Positions 27,105 through 35,256 of a DNA stretch of 51,756 nucleotides are shown here, in pieces. Source of the DNA: Saprospiraceae bacterium (GTDB lineage: Bacteria; Bacteroidota; Bacteroidia; Chitinophagales; Saprospiraceae). The translations under genes were made by a program, and so were the position numbers. Each line of letters starts with the position of its first letter. Positions within the stretch are counted from its first letter, which is position 1. Location of the stretch: the NCBI GenBank assembly GCA_013001975.1, contig JABDKX010000251.1, positions 1 through 51,756 on the forward strand, in the 5' to 3' direction. Below the pieces are notes generated by a model. That model saw only the letters and a list, made by a program, of their open reading frames with translations. It had not been told where the DNA came from and did no database searches.

Positions 27105-27707
27105 TCACTCCTCTTCAGAAGATTTATTTGATTTTCCTGTTTTATTTTGACTTCTTTTGTCCTCGTATCCGAGATTCTCTGCATAAGATTTCAACTTCTC
27201 TTTGAGCATATTTCTTGCTCTAAATAATCTCGAACGGACGGTTCCTATTGGAACATCTATGATTTTGGAGATTTCTTCATATGTAAATCCCTCAACATCA
27301 CATAATAAGACGACAGTTCTAAAATCTATTGGTAATGAATTGATCGCAATGGTCACTTCATCACCCATCATGCTGTCGAATAATTCTTCTCTAAGGTCTA
27401 GATAGCCTTTGCCACCATTGTCACCACTATCGTGATAATTGACAATATCCTCAAAATCAACCCTGGTTGGTTGTTTACTACGCTTACGATAATGATTAAT
27501 GTAAGCGTTTTTCAAGATTTTAAACAACCAAGCCTTCGCATTAGTTCCCTGAATGTACCTATCAATGAATCTGTGTGCCTTCATATAGGTCTCTTGCACC
27601 AAATCATTGGCATCATCCTCATCATAAGTTAGGTGATAGGCAAAGGTTTTTAACGCATCAATGTGCGGAAAAAGCTCCTTTTCAAAGATTTCATGATTAT
27701 CAGCCAA
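27105..27707 (-). CDS. ECF (RpoE-like) sigma factor
   Basis: Alternative sigma factor of the extracytoplasmic-function group. The 200-residue protein has region 2 (DANDLVQETYMKAHRFIDRY, then AKAWLFKILKNAYINHYRKR) and region 4 with a helix-turn-helix (YEEISKIIDVPIGTVRSRLFRARNMLKEKL). A charged tail of about 20 residues, rich in Lys and Ser and ending EEE, is longer than in minimal ECF factors. The start is TTG at 27707: an in-frame ATG is lacking upstream, and a perfect -7 box lies 22 bases before it. The acidic insertion between regions 2 and 4 (NYHDSGDNGGKGYL) is also seen in Bacteroidota members. The small gene downstream is its likely regulator; the regulon is not known. Confidence 0.92.
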   Translation of the reverse strand: MADNHEIFEKELFPHIDALKTFAYHLTYDEDDANDLVQETYMKAHRFIDRYIQGTNAKAWLFKILKNAYINHYRKRSKQPTRVDFEDIVNYHDSGDNGGKGYLDLREELFDSMMGDEVTIAINSLPIDFRTVVLLCDVEGFTYEEISKIIDVPIGTVRSRLFRARNMLKEKLKSYAENLGYEDKRSQNKTGKSNKSSEEE

Positions 27708-27729
27708 TTGATCAAATTTTGATGATTGA

Positions 27730-27737
27730 CAAACATA
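27730..27737 (-). promoter_or_regulatory. Predicted -7 box of the ECF sigma gene
   Basis: TATGTTTG on the minus strand is a perfect TAnnTTTG match, 22 bases before the TTG start. The sigma gene therefore appears to be read by the primary sigma factor rather than only by itself. Confidence 0.55.
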
Positions 27738-27781
27738 CGTAAAAAAGCGATAATTCGTTAATCACTATAAACCTGTCATAT

Positions 27782-28444
27782 TCAACAAAGGTTAATCACT
27801 TCATTCTCTGAAACGATATATATACTGTTCTTTTCATTGACTTCCATGATATGTAAGCCAGTGAAAGCACCAAATGCTGGTAAAATCAGTTGCTTTTCAG
27901 AAATATAATAACAAGGAAATCGCAAACTCTGCCTTCCTTTACCAACCATTTTAACGCCTGGATGAATATGACCGCAAATATTAAAATGCGCTGAAGAATC
28001 AATAGGAAAATGAGTAAAAATGAATCCTTTAATTATGAATTCATCATTATGTAAAATAAGATTTTCAGCCCGATACTCTTCTACTGGTAAAATGTCATGA
28101 TTCCCAATAATGAGATGAAATACCACATGAGAAAATTGACCTAAAAGATTTTTAAAAAGATGCCATTGGTTATTATGGTGGCTATGAAAAAGATCTCCTA
28201 AAATATAAACCACTTCTACTTCATTATTTAATAAAAGCATTGAAAAGCGCTCAAAATTTTCCATTTCTGCATCTATAGGTACGGCAATGCCGTTTTTCCT
28301 AAAATGAGAAATTTTGCCTAAATGTAAATCTGCTAAAATCAAAGCTTTCTCTTCTTCCCAAAGAATTGCCTTTTCACTTAACAACCTTAAACTTTGGCCA
28401 TTTATAATATGAATTAAGTTTGCTTGATTACTGTTCCTTTCCAT
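27782..28444 (-). CDS. pdeM: Ligase-associated DNA damage response endonuclease PdeM
   Basis: Calcineurin-like metallophosphoesterase that belongs to the four-gene ligase-associated DNA damage response set. The 220-residue protein has the metal-site motifs in order: LADLHLGK (D39, H41), GDLFHSHH, GNHD, the HFP segment and GHIHPGV. HFRKNGIAVP after the first motif is characteristic of PdeM. It presumably trims DNA ends or phosphodiesters together with the ligase, helicase and exonuclease; the activity is known only for relatives. Here it lies on the minus strand like its three partners but is cut off from the helicase by yebC and a T9SS gene. TAGTTTAG at 28475-28482 is a candidate -7 box with a T-to-A change. 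Confidence 0.9.
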   Translation of the reverse strand: MERNSNQANLIHIINGQSLRLLSEKAILWEEEKALILADLHLGKISHFRKNGIAVPIDAEMENFERFSMLLLNNEVEVVYILGDLFHSHHNNQWHLFKNLLGQFSHVVFHLIIGNHDILPVEEYRAENLILHNDEFIIKGFIFTHFPIDSSAHFNICGHIHPGVKMVGKGRQSLRFPCYYISEKQLILPAFGAFTGLHIMEVNEKNSIYIVSENEVINLC

Positions 28445-28550
28445 ACAATCATTAAATACAATAACTTCAACAGTCTAAACTAGGGAACTAATTTATCCTA
28501 CTTTATATTATTATCCTTAGTATTTGATAAGAATTACAAATTATCACCTT

Positions 28551-28597
28551 AAATCTAGAGCAATATTTTTTTTATCTTAATCTAGATTTTATTTTCG
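28551..28597 (+). promoter_or_regulatory. Inverted repeat and promoter upstream of yebC
   Basis: AAATCTAGA (28551-28559) and TCTAGATTT (28581-28589) form a perfect 9-bp inverted repeat with a 21-base spacer. The right arm lies inside the palindrome AATCTAGATT. Directly after it is TATTTTCG (28590-28597), a one-mismatch -7 box 22 bases before the yebC ATG. The right arm falls between the -33 and -7 positions, where a repressor would block RNA polymerase. A shorter repeat TGATAA-N10-TTATCA lies just upstream at 28525-28546. Confidence 0.5.
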
Positions 28598-28619
28598 CAA
28601 AGTAAAATTTAAAATAATA

Positions 28620-29342
28620 ATGGGAAGAGCGTTTGAATATAGAAAAGCCACAAAATTTGCCAGGTGGGACAAAATGGCTAAACAGTTTTCGAAAGCGAGT
28701 AAACATATTACAATAGCTGTTAAGCAAGGTGGTCCAGATCCTGATACAAATGTGCTTTTAAGAAGAGCTATTCAAAATGCCAAGTCTGTCCAAATGCCAA
28801 AGGACAAGATTGAAAATGCGATAAAAAAAGCTGCAGATAAAGACACAAGTAATTATGAAGAGACTGTCTACGAAGGCATGGCACCACATGGTGTCGCTGT
28901 CGTTGTTGAAGCAGCAACTGATAATACCCAAAGAACAGTCGCAAATGTCCGTTCTTATTTTCGAAAAAAAGGTGGTTCTCTCGGAACCCAAGGCATGCAC
29001 GATTTTCTATTTAACAGAAAAGGTGTTTTCTATATTGAAAAAGAAAACATTGAAGATCTTGAAGAACTTGAATTAGAAATGATAGACTACGGTTTAGAAA
29101 GCATTGAAGAAGACACCGTAGAAGAAAAAGACTTCTACAAATTATATGTTGCTTTTGAAGATTTTGGCAAAATGCAAGAAGCATTAGAACAAAAAGATAT
29201 TAATGCCGAAAAATCTGAACTGGAAAGAATTCCTACCATAACAAAAGAACTTTCTGACGAACAAGTTGATGAAGTTTTAGCGCTTGTCGATTTGATGGAA
29301 CAAGACGATGATGTCACAAATGTATTTATCAATTTAGCTTAA
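28620..29342 (+). CDS. yebC: YebC/PmpR-family protein
   Basis: Cytoplasmic protein of the YebC/PmpR (TACO1) family, described as a transcription regulator in some species and as a translation factor for difficult sequences in others. The 240-residue protein begins MGRAFEYRKATKFARWDKMAK, keeps NVLLRRAIQNAKSVQMPKDKIENAIKKA and YEGMAPHGVAVVVEAATDN, and has GSLGTQGMHDFLFNRKGVF. This is the normal three-domain form. In enterobacteria yebC sits next to ruvC; here it sits between pdeM and the other ligase-associated repair genes, on the opposite strand, with strong inverted repeats in its promoter. ATG at 28620 matches the conserved N-terminus. Confidence 0.94.
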   Translation: MGRAFEYRKATKFARWDKMAKQFSKASKHITIAVKQGGPDPDTNVLLRRAIQNAKSVQMPKDKIENAIKKAADKDTSNYEETVYEGMAPHGVAVVVEAATDNTQRTVANVRSYFRKKGGSLGTQGMHDFLFNRKGVFYIEKENIEDLEELELEMIDYGLESIEEDTVEEKDFYKLYVAFEDFGKMQEALEQKDINAEKSELERIPTITKELSDEQVDEVLALVDLMEQDDDVTNVFINLA

Positions 29343-29425
29343 AATTTGGTTTTATAACTGTAACGATTTTTAAAGGAGCTTGATTTTAAATAATTGTAAT
29401 TCCTTTATCATATCTTTAGTCTATT

Positions 29426-31417
29426 ATGAAAAAAACGCTTCTACTTTTTTCCTATTTACTGATCTGTTATATTTCGAATAGTCAAGTTAATATTGAATAC
29501 ATCAACAACTTATGTCCTGAACCTGATGTCTTAACAGTTTGTGTAGAAGATCACCCTTTTGCAGGTAAATACAAATATGAAACCGTCCATCAGTTTTGTT
29601 CACAATCTCCAATTACATCTGTAGGTGAATCAGACATGACGGTGAATGCACGTGGGCATTACTTTGTGAGAGACTTTAGTTTTGGTGCTTGGAATGCATG
29701 CTTCGGTGATACTATTGGCACCATTGGAACTGTAGAAATGAGAGCCACTTGTAGTTTAATCGAAGGCGTTGTAGGTACCGATAGATTTGGTAATATTTGG
29801 TCATCTGATGGTTTTAGTTTTGAAGACAATTCCTTTTCATATAATTGGTTTAACACCTACGGTGATTTTGGTCGAACAACTTTGACGCCAATAGACGGTC
29901 GTGTGCTCAATGATCCAACTACTGTTTTAGAAGATAACTATTCAATTTTATGGTCTACTGGAGAAACCAGTCACAGTATTGAAACAATCGAAACGGGCGA
30001 TTTTTCTGTTACCGTCACAGATCCATCTGGGGGTTTCGTTGTTGCGGAAATAAGAATTGAAGAAGATCCTTCGACATTAGAAGAGGAATGCGGCGGTCAA
30101 ATAATAGACATTTCATACTTTTTAGACTCCAATGAAAATGGTACGCAAGATAATGGTGAGATGATGTTATTTCCTGGCGACGAATACGTCAATTTAATTC
30201 CTCAAGAAAACATTCACGGTATTGTAAATAATCAATTTGATCGATTTGTTGTTGATCCAAACACCTATTCATTTGAGTTTGTAAATGAAAATTATCGCCC
30301 AACTAATTTGCCTTCAGAGTTTACGATTACTAAAAATTCTGGAACATCCTATTTCAATATTGGCATCAATCCGATTTCGATTATTCATTCTGTTGATGTT
30401 GCCTTAACAGCAACAGCAATTGAACGGTGTGATAACATCATACCTTATAAATTAAGAATTCAAAACGACGGGACAACGGCTTATTCAGGTGATGTTTCCC
30501 TAAGCTTCGATCCATTAATAAAATTTGTTTCTGCTGAAAAGACGCCATCTGGTCAAAGTGAAACTTCGCTTACATGGAATGTAAACATTACACGACCAAC
30601 AGATTTTGTAGAAATCATCATTTACTTTTTACTGCCATCTTCCGACTATGTAGGTGATATTCTGTGTATCACACCCAATGTAGATGTTTTTAATAAAGCC
30701 TTTAATGCGCATTGCTTTGAGTTGCGCTGTTCACATGACCCCAACGATAAACATGGTCTGCCACATCGAGGAGGAGAGAATAAGTTGGCGTATGACGAAA
30801 CTATTGAATATACTATTCGGTTTGAAAATTTAGGAAATGATACTGCATTCAACATTAAAATCACCGATGAAATCGAAGAAAATTTTGATTTAAGATCTTT
30901 TCAAATGCTGCAGTCATCACACTCCATTTCTATGCACTGGATTGATAGAAATAACACATTGAATGTAAAGTTTGGTGATATCCAATTGCCATCCATTGCT
31001 CAAGATTCCATCGCCAATAAAGGCTTTTTTCAATTTAGAATAAAGCCAAAGGAAGATTTGCCTGAATTAACAAAACTTAAGAATAAAGCATCGATCTTTT
31101 TTGACAGTAATGCTGCTATAGTAACAAATACAACTTCGCACCAACTTGTTTCTAATTTAACATCAACGCACATCAAGAATGATGATATCAATTTTTCTAT
31201 TTTCCCTAATCCAACATCAGACTTGTTGAACATCTCAATATATGAGCCGAATGCAAATACATTCAAAATATCTGTGTTAGATATCAATGGAAAAAGGGTA
31301 GTATTTGATTCCCAAAATACGGTGATTAATTTAGACCGCTTTGAAACGGGTGTTTATTATTTAGAAGTAAAAAATAAATCTGGTAACAAAAGCATTCAAA
31401 AGTTTGTAAAGCTATAG
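29426..31417 (+). CDS. Large T9SS-secreted protein with DUF11-like domain
   Basis: Secreted or cell-surface protein of unknown role, 663 residues. It has a signal peptide (cleavage near YISNSQV), a unique N-terminal half with eight or more Cys and a SprB-like segment LWSTGETSHSIETIETGDFSVTV near residue 175. One or two immunoglobulin-like domains follow (residues about 310-560), with the CSHDPNDKHGLPHRGG and YTIRFENLGNDTAFN motifs of the DUF11/'conserved repeat' type common in Bacteroidota adhesins. A type A T9SS sorting domain (IFPNPTSDLL to a final KFVKL) closes it. TATCTTTA at 29411-29418 is a near-consensus -7 box 7 bases before the ATG. It ends 2 bp from the convergent helicase stop. Confidence 0.8.
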   Translation: MKKTLLLFSYLLICYISNSQVNIEYINNLCPEPDVLTVCVEDHPFAGKYKYETVHQFCSQSPITSVGESDMTVNARGHYFVRDFSFGAWNACFGDTIGTIGTVEMRATCSLIEGVVGTDRFGNIWSSDGFSFEDNSFSYNWFNTYGDFGRTTLTPIDGRVLNDPTTVLEDNYSILWSTGETSHSIETIETGDFSVTVTDPSGGFVVAEIRIEEDPSTLEEECGGQIIDISYFLDSNENGTQDNGEMMLFPGDEYVNLIPQENIHGIVNNQFDRFVVDPNTYSFEFVNENYRPTNLPSEFTITKNSGTSYFNIGINPISIIHSVDVALTATAIERCDNIIPYKLRIQNDGTTAYSGDVSLSFDPLIKFVSAEKTPSGQSETSLTWNVNITRPTDFVEIIIYFLLPSSDYVGDILCITPNVDVFNKAFNAHCFELRCSHDPNDKHGLPHRGGENKLAYDETIEYTIRFENLGNDTAFNIKITDEIEENFDLRSFQMLQSSHSISMHWIDRNNTLNVKFGDIQLPSIAQDSIANKGFFQFRIKPKEDLPELTKLKNKASIFFDSNAAIVTNTTSHQLVSNLTSTHIKNDDINFSIFPNPTSDLLNISIYEPNANTFKISVLDINGKRVVFDSQNTVINLDRFETGVYYLEVKNKSGNKSIQKFVKL

Positions 31418-31419
31418 CT

Positions 31420-33864
31420 CTATTTCTCTTTTAAAAATTGCAATGTCATTTTAGCGATTCTATCGTTTAATTTTTCGCTGCTCATTTTTTCACGCATCCT
31501 ATCGACGATAATTGGAAAAGCCAGAGGTGTAGGCTTTTGTGGGTATGAAACTATAAACGTCTGGTTTTGAATTCTATTTAAAGCATTTTTCATTCGTGCT
31601 TCTTCCAATTGAAAGGTCATTACTTCTTCATAAGTTTGGAGATAAAGCAAGTTTTCAGGTTCATAGTCTTGGAATACACCAAACAACAAAGATGACGAGG
31701 CTTGTAAGTGTCTGTTCTTTTTGGCCTTACCAGGAAAACCCTGAAATATAAGACCAGAAATTCTGCATATTTCTCTGAATCTTCTTTTGGCAAGCTCCGT
31801 TGCATTTATACTAGATTGAATATCTGTTCCCAAACCGTTAGGAGAAAACAAGTCTTTCTTAATTAGTTTTTCTACATCAATTTTCTTGTCGGACAACAAT
31901 TCAAATCCATAGTCATTCATTGCAAACGAAAAACTTATTGGTAATATTCTTGATAATCGTTGAGCTATAAGTGCGCCCATACCTTCGTGAACATATCGTC
32001 CTTCAAAGGGATACATTAACAAATGAAAGCCCTCTTTTGTCTCAAAGTATTCTATTAAAAATTCATTCTTTGATGGGAGTGAACTTTTCTCATTTTGTAA
32101 ATCAAATAATGGTGATAATCTATTCAATTCTTCGTCTTGATAATTGCCACTTTCGTATTCATACAGCTTTTCACGGAGGACTTCTGACATTTCGGAACTC
32201 AATGGAATTCTACCACCAAGGTAAGAAGGAATCCGTTTGGTCTTTTTCTTGCTTTTTCGGACCAGAACATTCATGTCTTTTATCATCACCAATTCCAGTG
32301 CTCTGCCGGCAAACCAAAAACTATCTCCTACATTTAAATGACTAACAAACCACTCTTCCACAGTACCGATTCGGCCTCCTTTTAAGTATTTGATACTCAA
32401 CATGGCGTCACTCATAATGGTGCCGATGCTTAATCTGTGTCTTTGCGCAATCTTTCGGTCTATTATTTTATAAACGCCTTCTTCAACAATTACTTTTTGA
32501 TATTCATCATAAGCTTTTAAGGACTGAGAACCTTGTACTAAAAAGTTTAGGATTCTCTGCCATTCCTCAGGTTGCATGCTGTCAAAACAATGTGTGTTTT
32601 TAACTTCTTTATAAATCAAGTCAGGCGTAAAACCTTCAGAAACGGCTAATGTCATTAAGTACTGTATCAGCACATCCCAAGATCGGATATATGGGATTCG
32701 TTCTTCCACGGATACTTTTTCAACAGCACTTCTAAGTGCTGCTGCTTCTAATAGTTCTAACGCATGGGTTGGGAGGAAGTAAATTTTACTCACAGCACCT
32801 GGTTCGTGACCACTTCTTCCTGCTCTTTGCATGAATCTGGCAACACTTTTAGGACTTCCAATTTGAACGATCGTTTCTACCGGTCTGAAGTCCACGCCCA
32901 AGTCTAGGCTTGAGGTTGCAACGACAACTTTTAATTCTCCTTCATACAATCTGTCTTCGACCCAATCTCTTATCTCTCTGCTTATCGAACCGTGATGCAT
33001 AGCCATGCTGCCTGCTAAGTCTGGTAATTTATCAAGCAATGTTTGGTACCAAATTTCAGACTGTGCCCTTGTATTAGTAAATATCAAAGTTGTCTTTCCT
33101 GTTTGAATAATTGGAATCAATTTGTCTGCTAATTTAAGACCAAGATGACCTGCCCAAGCATACTTTTCAACGACATCTGGAAAAATTGGGATAACATCAA
33201 TTTGCTTTTTAATGTTTGCTCTTATCAGAACCTTCTTTTCCCGATTGTGGTTTCCAAGCAATACATCTCCTGCTTCATCAATATTTCCAATTGTAGCAGA
33301 AATACCCCAAATTTTCAAAGATGGATTTAAACCTTTCAATCTTGAAATCGCTAGCTCACATTGAACGCCTCTTTTCGAACCCATCAGCTCATGCCATTCA
33401 TCAAATACTAATGTGTGCAATCCTTTAAAAAAAGATGGATACTTTTTTGTAGCTAAAAGAACATGTATACTTTCAGGAGTAGTGATAAATATTTGTGGTG
33501 GGTTTTTGATTTGTTTTTTCCTTTCGGTAGTATTAGTATCGCCGCTTCGAATGCCTACCTTCCAATCTAAACCCATTCCTTTTAAGGCTCTTTCTGATGA
33601 TATCTTTATTTCCTTGGCTAACGCACGAATAGGTGTTACCCATATTATAATAGGCCCTTTTGGTGAAAGGTCATCATTTTCATTAAAATAAGAGATGAAT
33701 GCGCCAAATAAAAGTGCGTATGTTTTTCCGCTTCCCGTAGGTGCATTTACAATTCCAGAATATCCTTCCTTACAATGTTGCCATGTATTCATTTGAAAGT
33801 CGTAAACCTCCCAATGATTAGATTTAAACCAATTCTTTACCCTTTGTGTATTAACGTTTTCCAA
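31420..33864 (-). CDS. Ligase-associated DNA damage response DEXH helicase (Lhr-like)
   Basis: Superfamily 2 helicase of the Lhr-like type found with the ligase, exonuclease and PdeM in one repair gene set. The 814-residue protein has Walker A APTGSGKT (residues 41-48), TPIRALAKEI, TTPESIHVLL, the DEWHE box (VFDEWHELMG), SATIGN, and then the second core domain with TSSLDLGVDF and QRAGRSGHEPG. The C-terminal half of about 400 residues holds the WH and Lhr-core regions. The start is TTG at 33864, the only usable codon after an in-frame TAA, with a -7-like box TATTTTAG 5 bases before it (33870-33877 minus). Substrate (3'-tailed or forked DNA) is inferred from the family. Confidence 0.9.
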   Translation of the reverse strand: MENVNTQRVKNWFKSNHWEVYDFQMNTWQHCKEGYSGIVNAPTGSGKTYALLFGAFISYFNENDDLSPKGPIIIWVTPIRALAKEIKISSERALKGMGLDWKVGIRSGDTNTTERKKQIKNPPQIFITTPESIHVLLATKKYPSFFKGLHTLVFDEWHELMGSKRGVQCELAISRLKGLNPSLKIWGISATIGNIDEAGDVLLGNHNREKKVLIRANIKKQIDVIPIFPDVVEKYAWAGHLGLKLADKLIPIIQTGKTTLIFTNTRAQSEIWYQTLLDKLPDLAGSMAMHHGSISREIRDWVEDRLYEGELKVVVATSSLDLGVDFRPVETIVQIGSPKSVARFMQRAGRSGHEPGAVSKIYFLPTHALELLEAAALRSAVEKVSVEERIPYIRSWDVLIQYLMTLAVSEGFTPDLIYKEVKNTHCFDSMQPEEWQRILNFLVQGSQSLKAYDEYQKVIVEEGVYKIIDRKIAQRHRLSIGTIMSDAMLSIKYLKGGRIGTVEEWFVSHLNVGDSFWFAGRALELVMIKDMNVLVRKSKKKTKRIPSYLGGRIPLSSEMSEVLREKLYEYESGNYQDEELNRLSPLFDLQNEKSSLPSKNEFLIEYFETKEGFHLLMYPFEGRYVHEGMGALIAQRLSRILPISFSFAMNDYGFELLSDKKIDVEKLIKKDLFSPNGLGTDIQSSINATELAKRRFREICRISGLIFQGFPGKAKKNRHLQASSSLLFGVFQDYEPENLLYLQTYEEVMTFQLEEARMKNALNRIQNQTFIVSYPQKPTPLAFPIIVDRMREKMSSEKLNDRIAKMTLQFLKEK

Positions 33865-33886
33865 TGCGTCTAAAATAAGTTATCTT

Positions 33887-33910
33887 TATGATTATAGAAC
33901 AATAATCATA
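33887..33910. promoter_or_regulatory. Palindrome between the helicase and LRR genes
   Basis: TATGATTAT (33887-33895), spacer AGAACA, ATAATCATA (33902-33910): a perfect 9-bp inverted repeat with a 6-base spacer in a 51-bp divergent gap. It covers the -33 to -13 stretch of the predicted helicase promoter. On the other strand it starts at the last bases of a -7-like box (TATCTTTA, 33881-33888) of the LRR gene. It has the form of an operator acting on both genes. Confidence 0.5.
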
Positions 33911-33915
33911 TACAA

Positions 33916-35256
33916 ATGAACAAGTCCGTTCTTTTTTTATATCTATTCTTTTTCAGTACTAATTTGGTGAGTCAATCCTGCTTGCCTTCAGGAATTTCAA
34001 TTTCCACTCAACAAGAAATTGATGATTTCGCTACTAATTATCCAGGTTGTACTGAGGTATTAGGACCTGTAAATATTGATGGATTTAACACTGGTCACAT
34101 TCAAAACTTGGATGGCCTTTCTCATATAACTTCGATTGGCAGTTATTTGCGAATTAGAAATAACGCTGCCTTACCTAACTTATCTGGTTTAGTGTCTTTG
34201 AAAAATATTGGTACTGCCTTCCATATCGAAAACAATCCACTCATTTCAAGTTTGGCAGGTCCAGATTCGCTGAGCAGTGTAGGAGGTATTTATTTAGAAG
34301 ATCAGCCTAACCTTTTAAGCTTTTCTGGATTAAATGACAGCCTTACAATTGGCTATTTGCATATGCACGACAATGTCGGTATTTCTGATTTTACTGGTCT
34401 TGAACATTTAACAGAATTGCCGACTGGGATAACATTGTTTGATTCTGATATTACTGGTTTTCAAGGGTTAAATAATGTCACACATATTGGTGGTGATTTC
34501 TTTCTATTTAACTTATCTAACATTACAAATTTTCAAGGTCTGAATAGTCTGACAAATATTGGAGGCATTTTTTTTCACAACAACACTTCAGTGATTAATT
34601 ATGCTGGTTTGGACAATCTCACAAGTGTTGCTGGCGGAATGTTGGTTGTTGGAAATAATCAATTAACTGGTTTTACTCATTTAATGTCATTAACAGATAT
34701 TTCATTGTACTTACAAATAACTGCGAACCACTTAATTAAAAATTTGAATGGTCTTTCCAATCTTACGACACTTAATGGTTATATTGAAATAATCAATAAT
34801 AACGATTTGGAATCTTTAGTTGGTTTGGGAAATATTGACTTGTCTGGCCTGACGTCGTCTCCTCTAGGATATGAAATTGATGTCAGACTAAATCAGAGTC
34901 TCAATACCTGTGCTATTGACTTTATTTGTAGTGCTATAGATGATCCAAATATAAATCTGGATATTGAAAATAATGCTCCTGATTGCAATTCTATAACCGA
35001 AGTAACGCCGTTCTGTCCTTCTTGTCTTGTCACTAATGACAATACTTTTACTGGAAATGTAAATAACCTTTGGAGTAATCCAAACAACTGGAGTAAATTG
35101 GCTTTACCTGATGCTTGTACGAATGTTTTTATTCCTAATAATAAAACTGTTGTGGTGAACAATAACTTTACGGCTGAATGCAATACGATAGTTGTGCCTT
35201 TGAGTTCTGTTTTAAATGTGCAACCAGGAAGCACATTGTCAGTTATTACTGATTAA
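33916..35256 (+). CDS. Secreted leucine-rich-repeat-like protein
   Basis: Exported protein of unknown role, 446 residues. A signal peptide (cleavage near NLVSQS) is followed by about a dozen irregular repeats of 20-25 residues of the form L.GL..LT.I.....I..N (LDGLSHITSIGSYLRIRNN, LNSLTNIGGIFFHNN and similar), which resemble receptor L-domain or BspA-like leucine-rich repeats. A short Cys-containing cap follows (CAIDFICSAIDD, then CPSCLV). The C-terminus is a beta-strand region (NVNNLWSNPNNWSK, NNKTVVVNNNF) ending TLSVITD. No T9SS sorting tail is visible, unlike neighbours of its kind. The last 18 bp overlap the 3' end of the ligase gene on the other strand. Such repeats usually bind proteins or glycans. 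Confidence 0.72.
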   Translation: MNKSVLFLYLFFFSTNLVSQSCLPSGISISTQQEIDDFATNYPGCTEVLGPVNIDGFNTGHIQNLDGLSHITSIGSYLRIRNNAALPNLSGLVSLKNIGTAFHIENNPLISSLAGPDSLSSVGGIYLEDQPNLLSFSGLNDSLTIGYLHMHDNVGISDFTGLEHLTELPTGITLFDSDITGFQGLNNVTHIGGDFFLFNLSNITNFQGLNSLTNIGGIFFHNNTSVINYAGLDNLTSVAGGMLVVGNNQLTGFTHLMSLTDISLYLQITANHLIKNLNGLSNLTTLNGYIEIINNNDLESLVGLGNIDLSGLTSSPLGYEIDVRLNQSLNTCAIDFICSAIDDPNINLDIENNAPDCNSITEVTPFCPSCLVTNDNTFTGNVNNLWSNPNNWSKLALPDACTNVFIPNNKTVVVNNNFTAECNTIVVPLSSVLNVQPGSTLSVITD

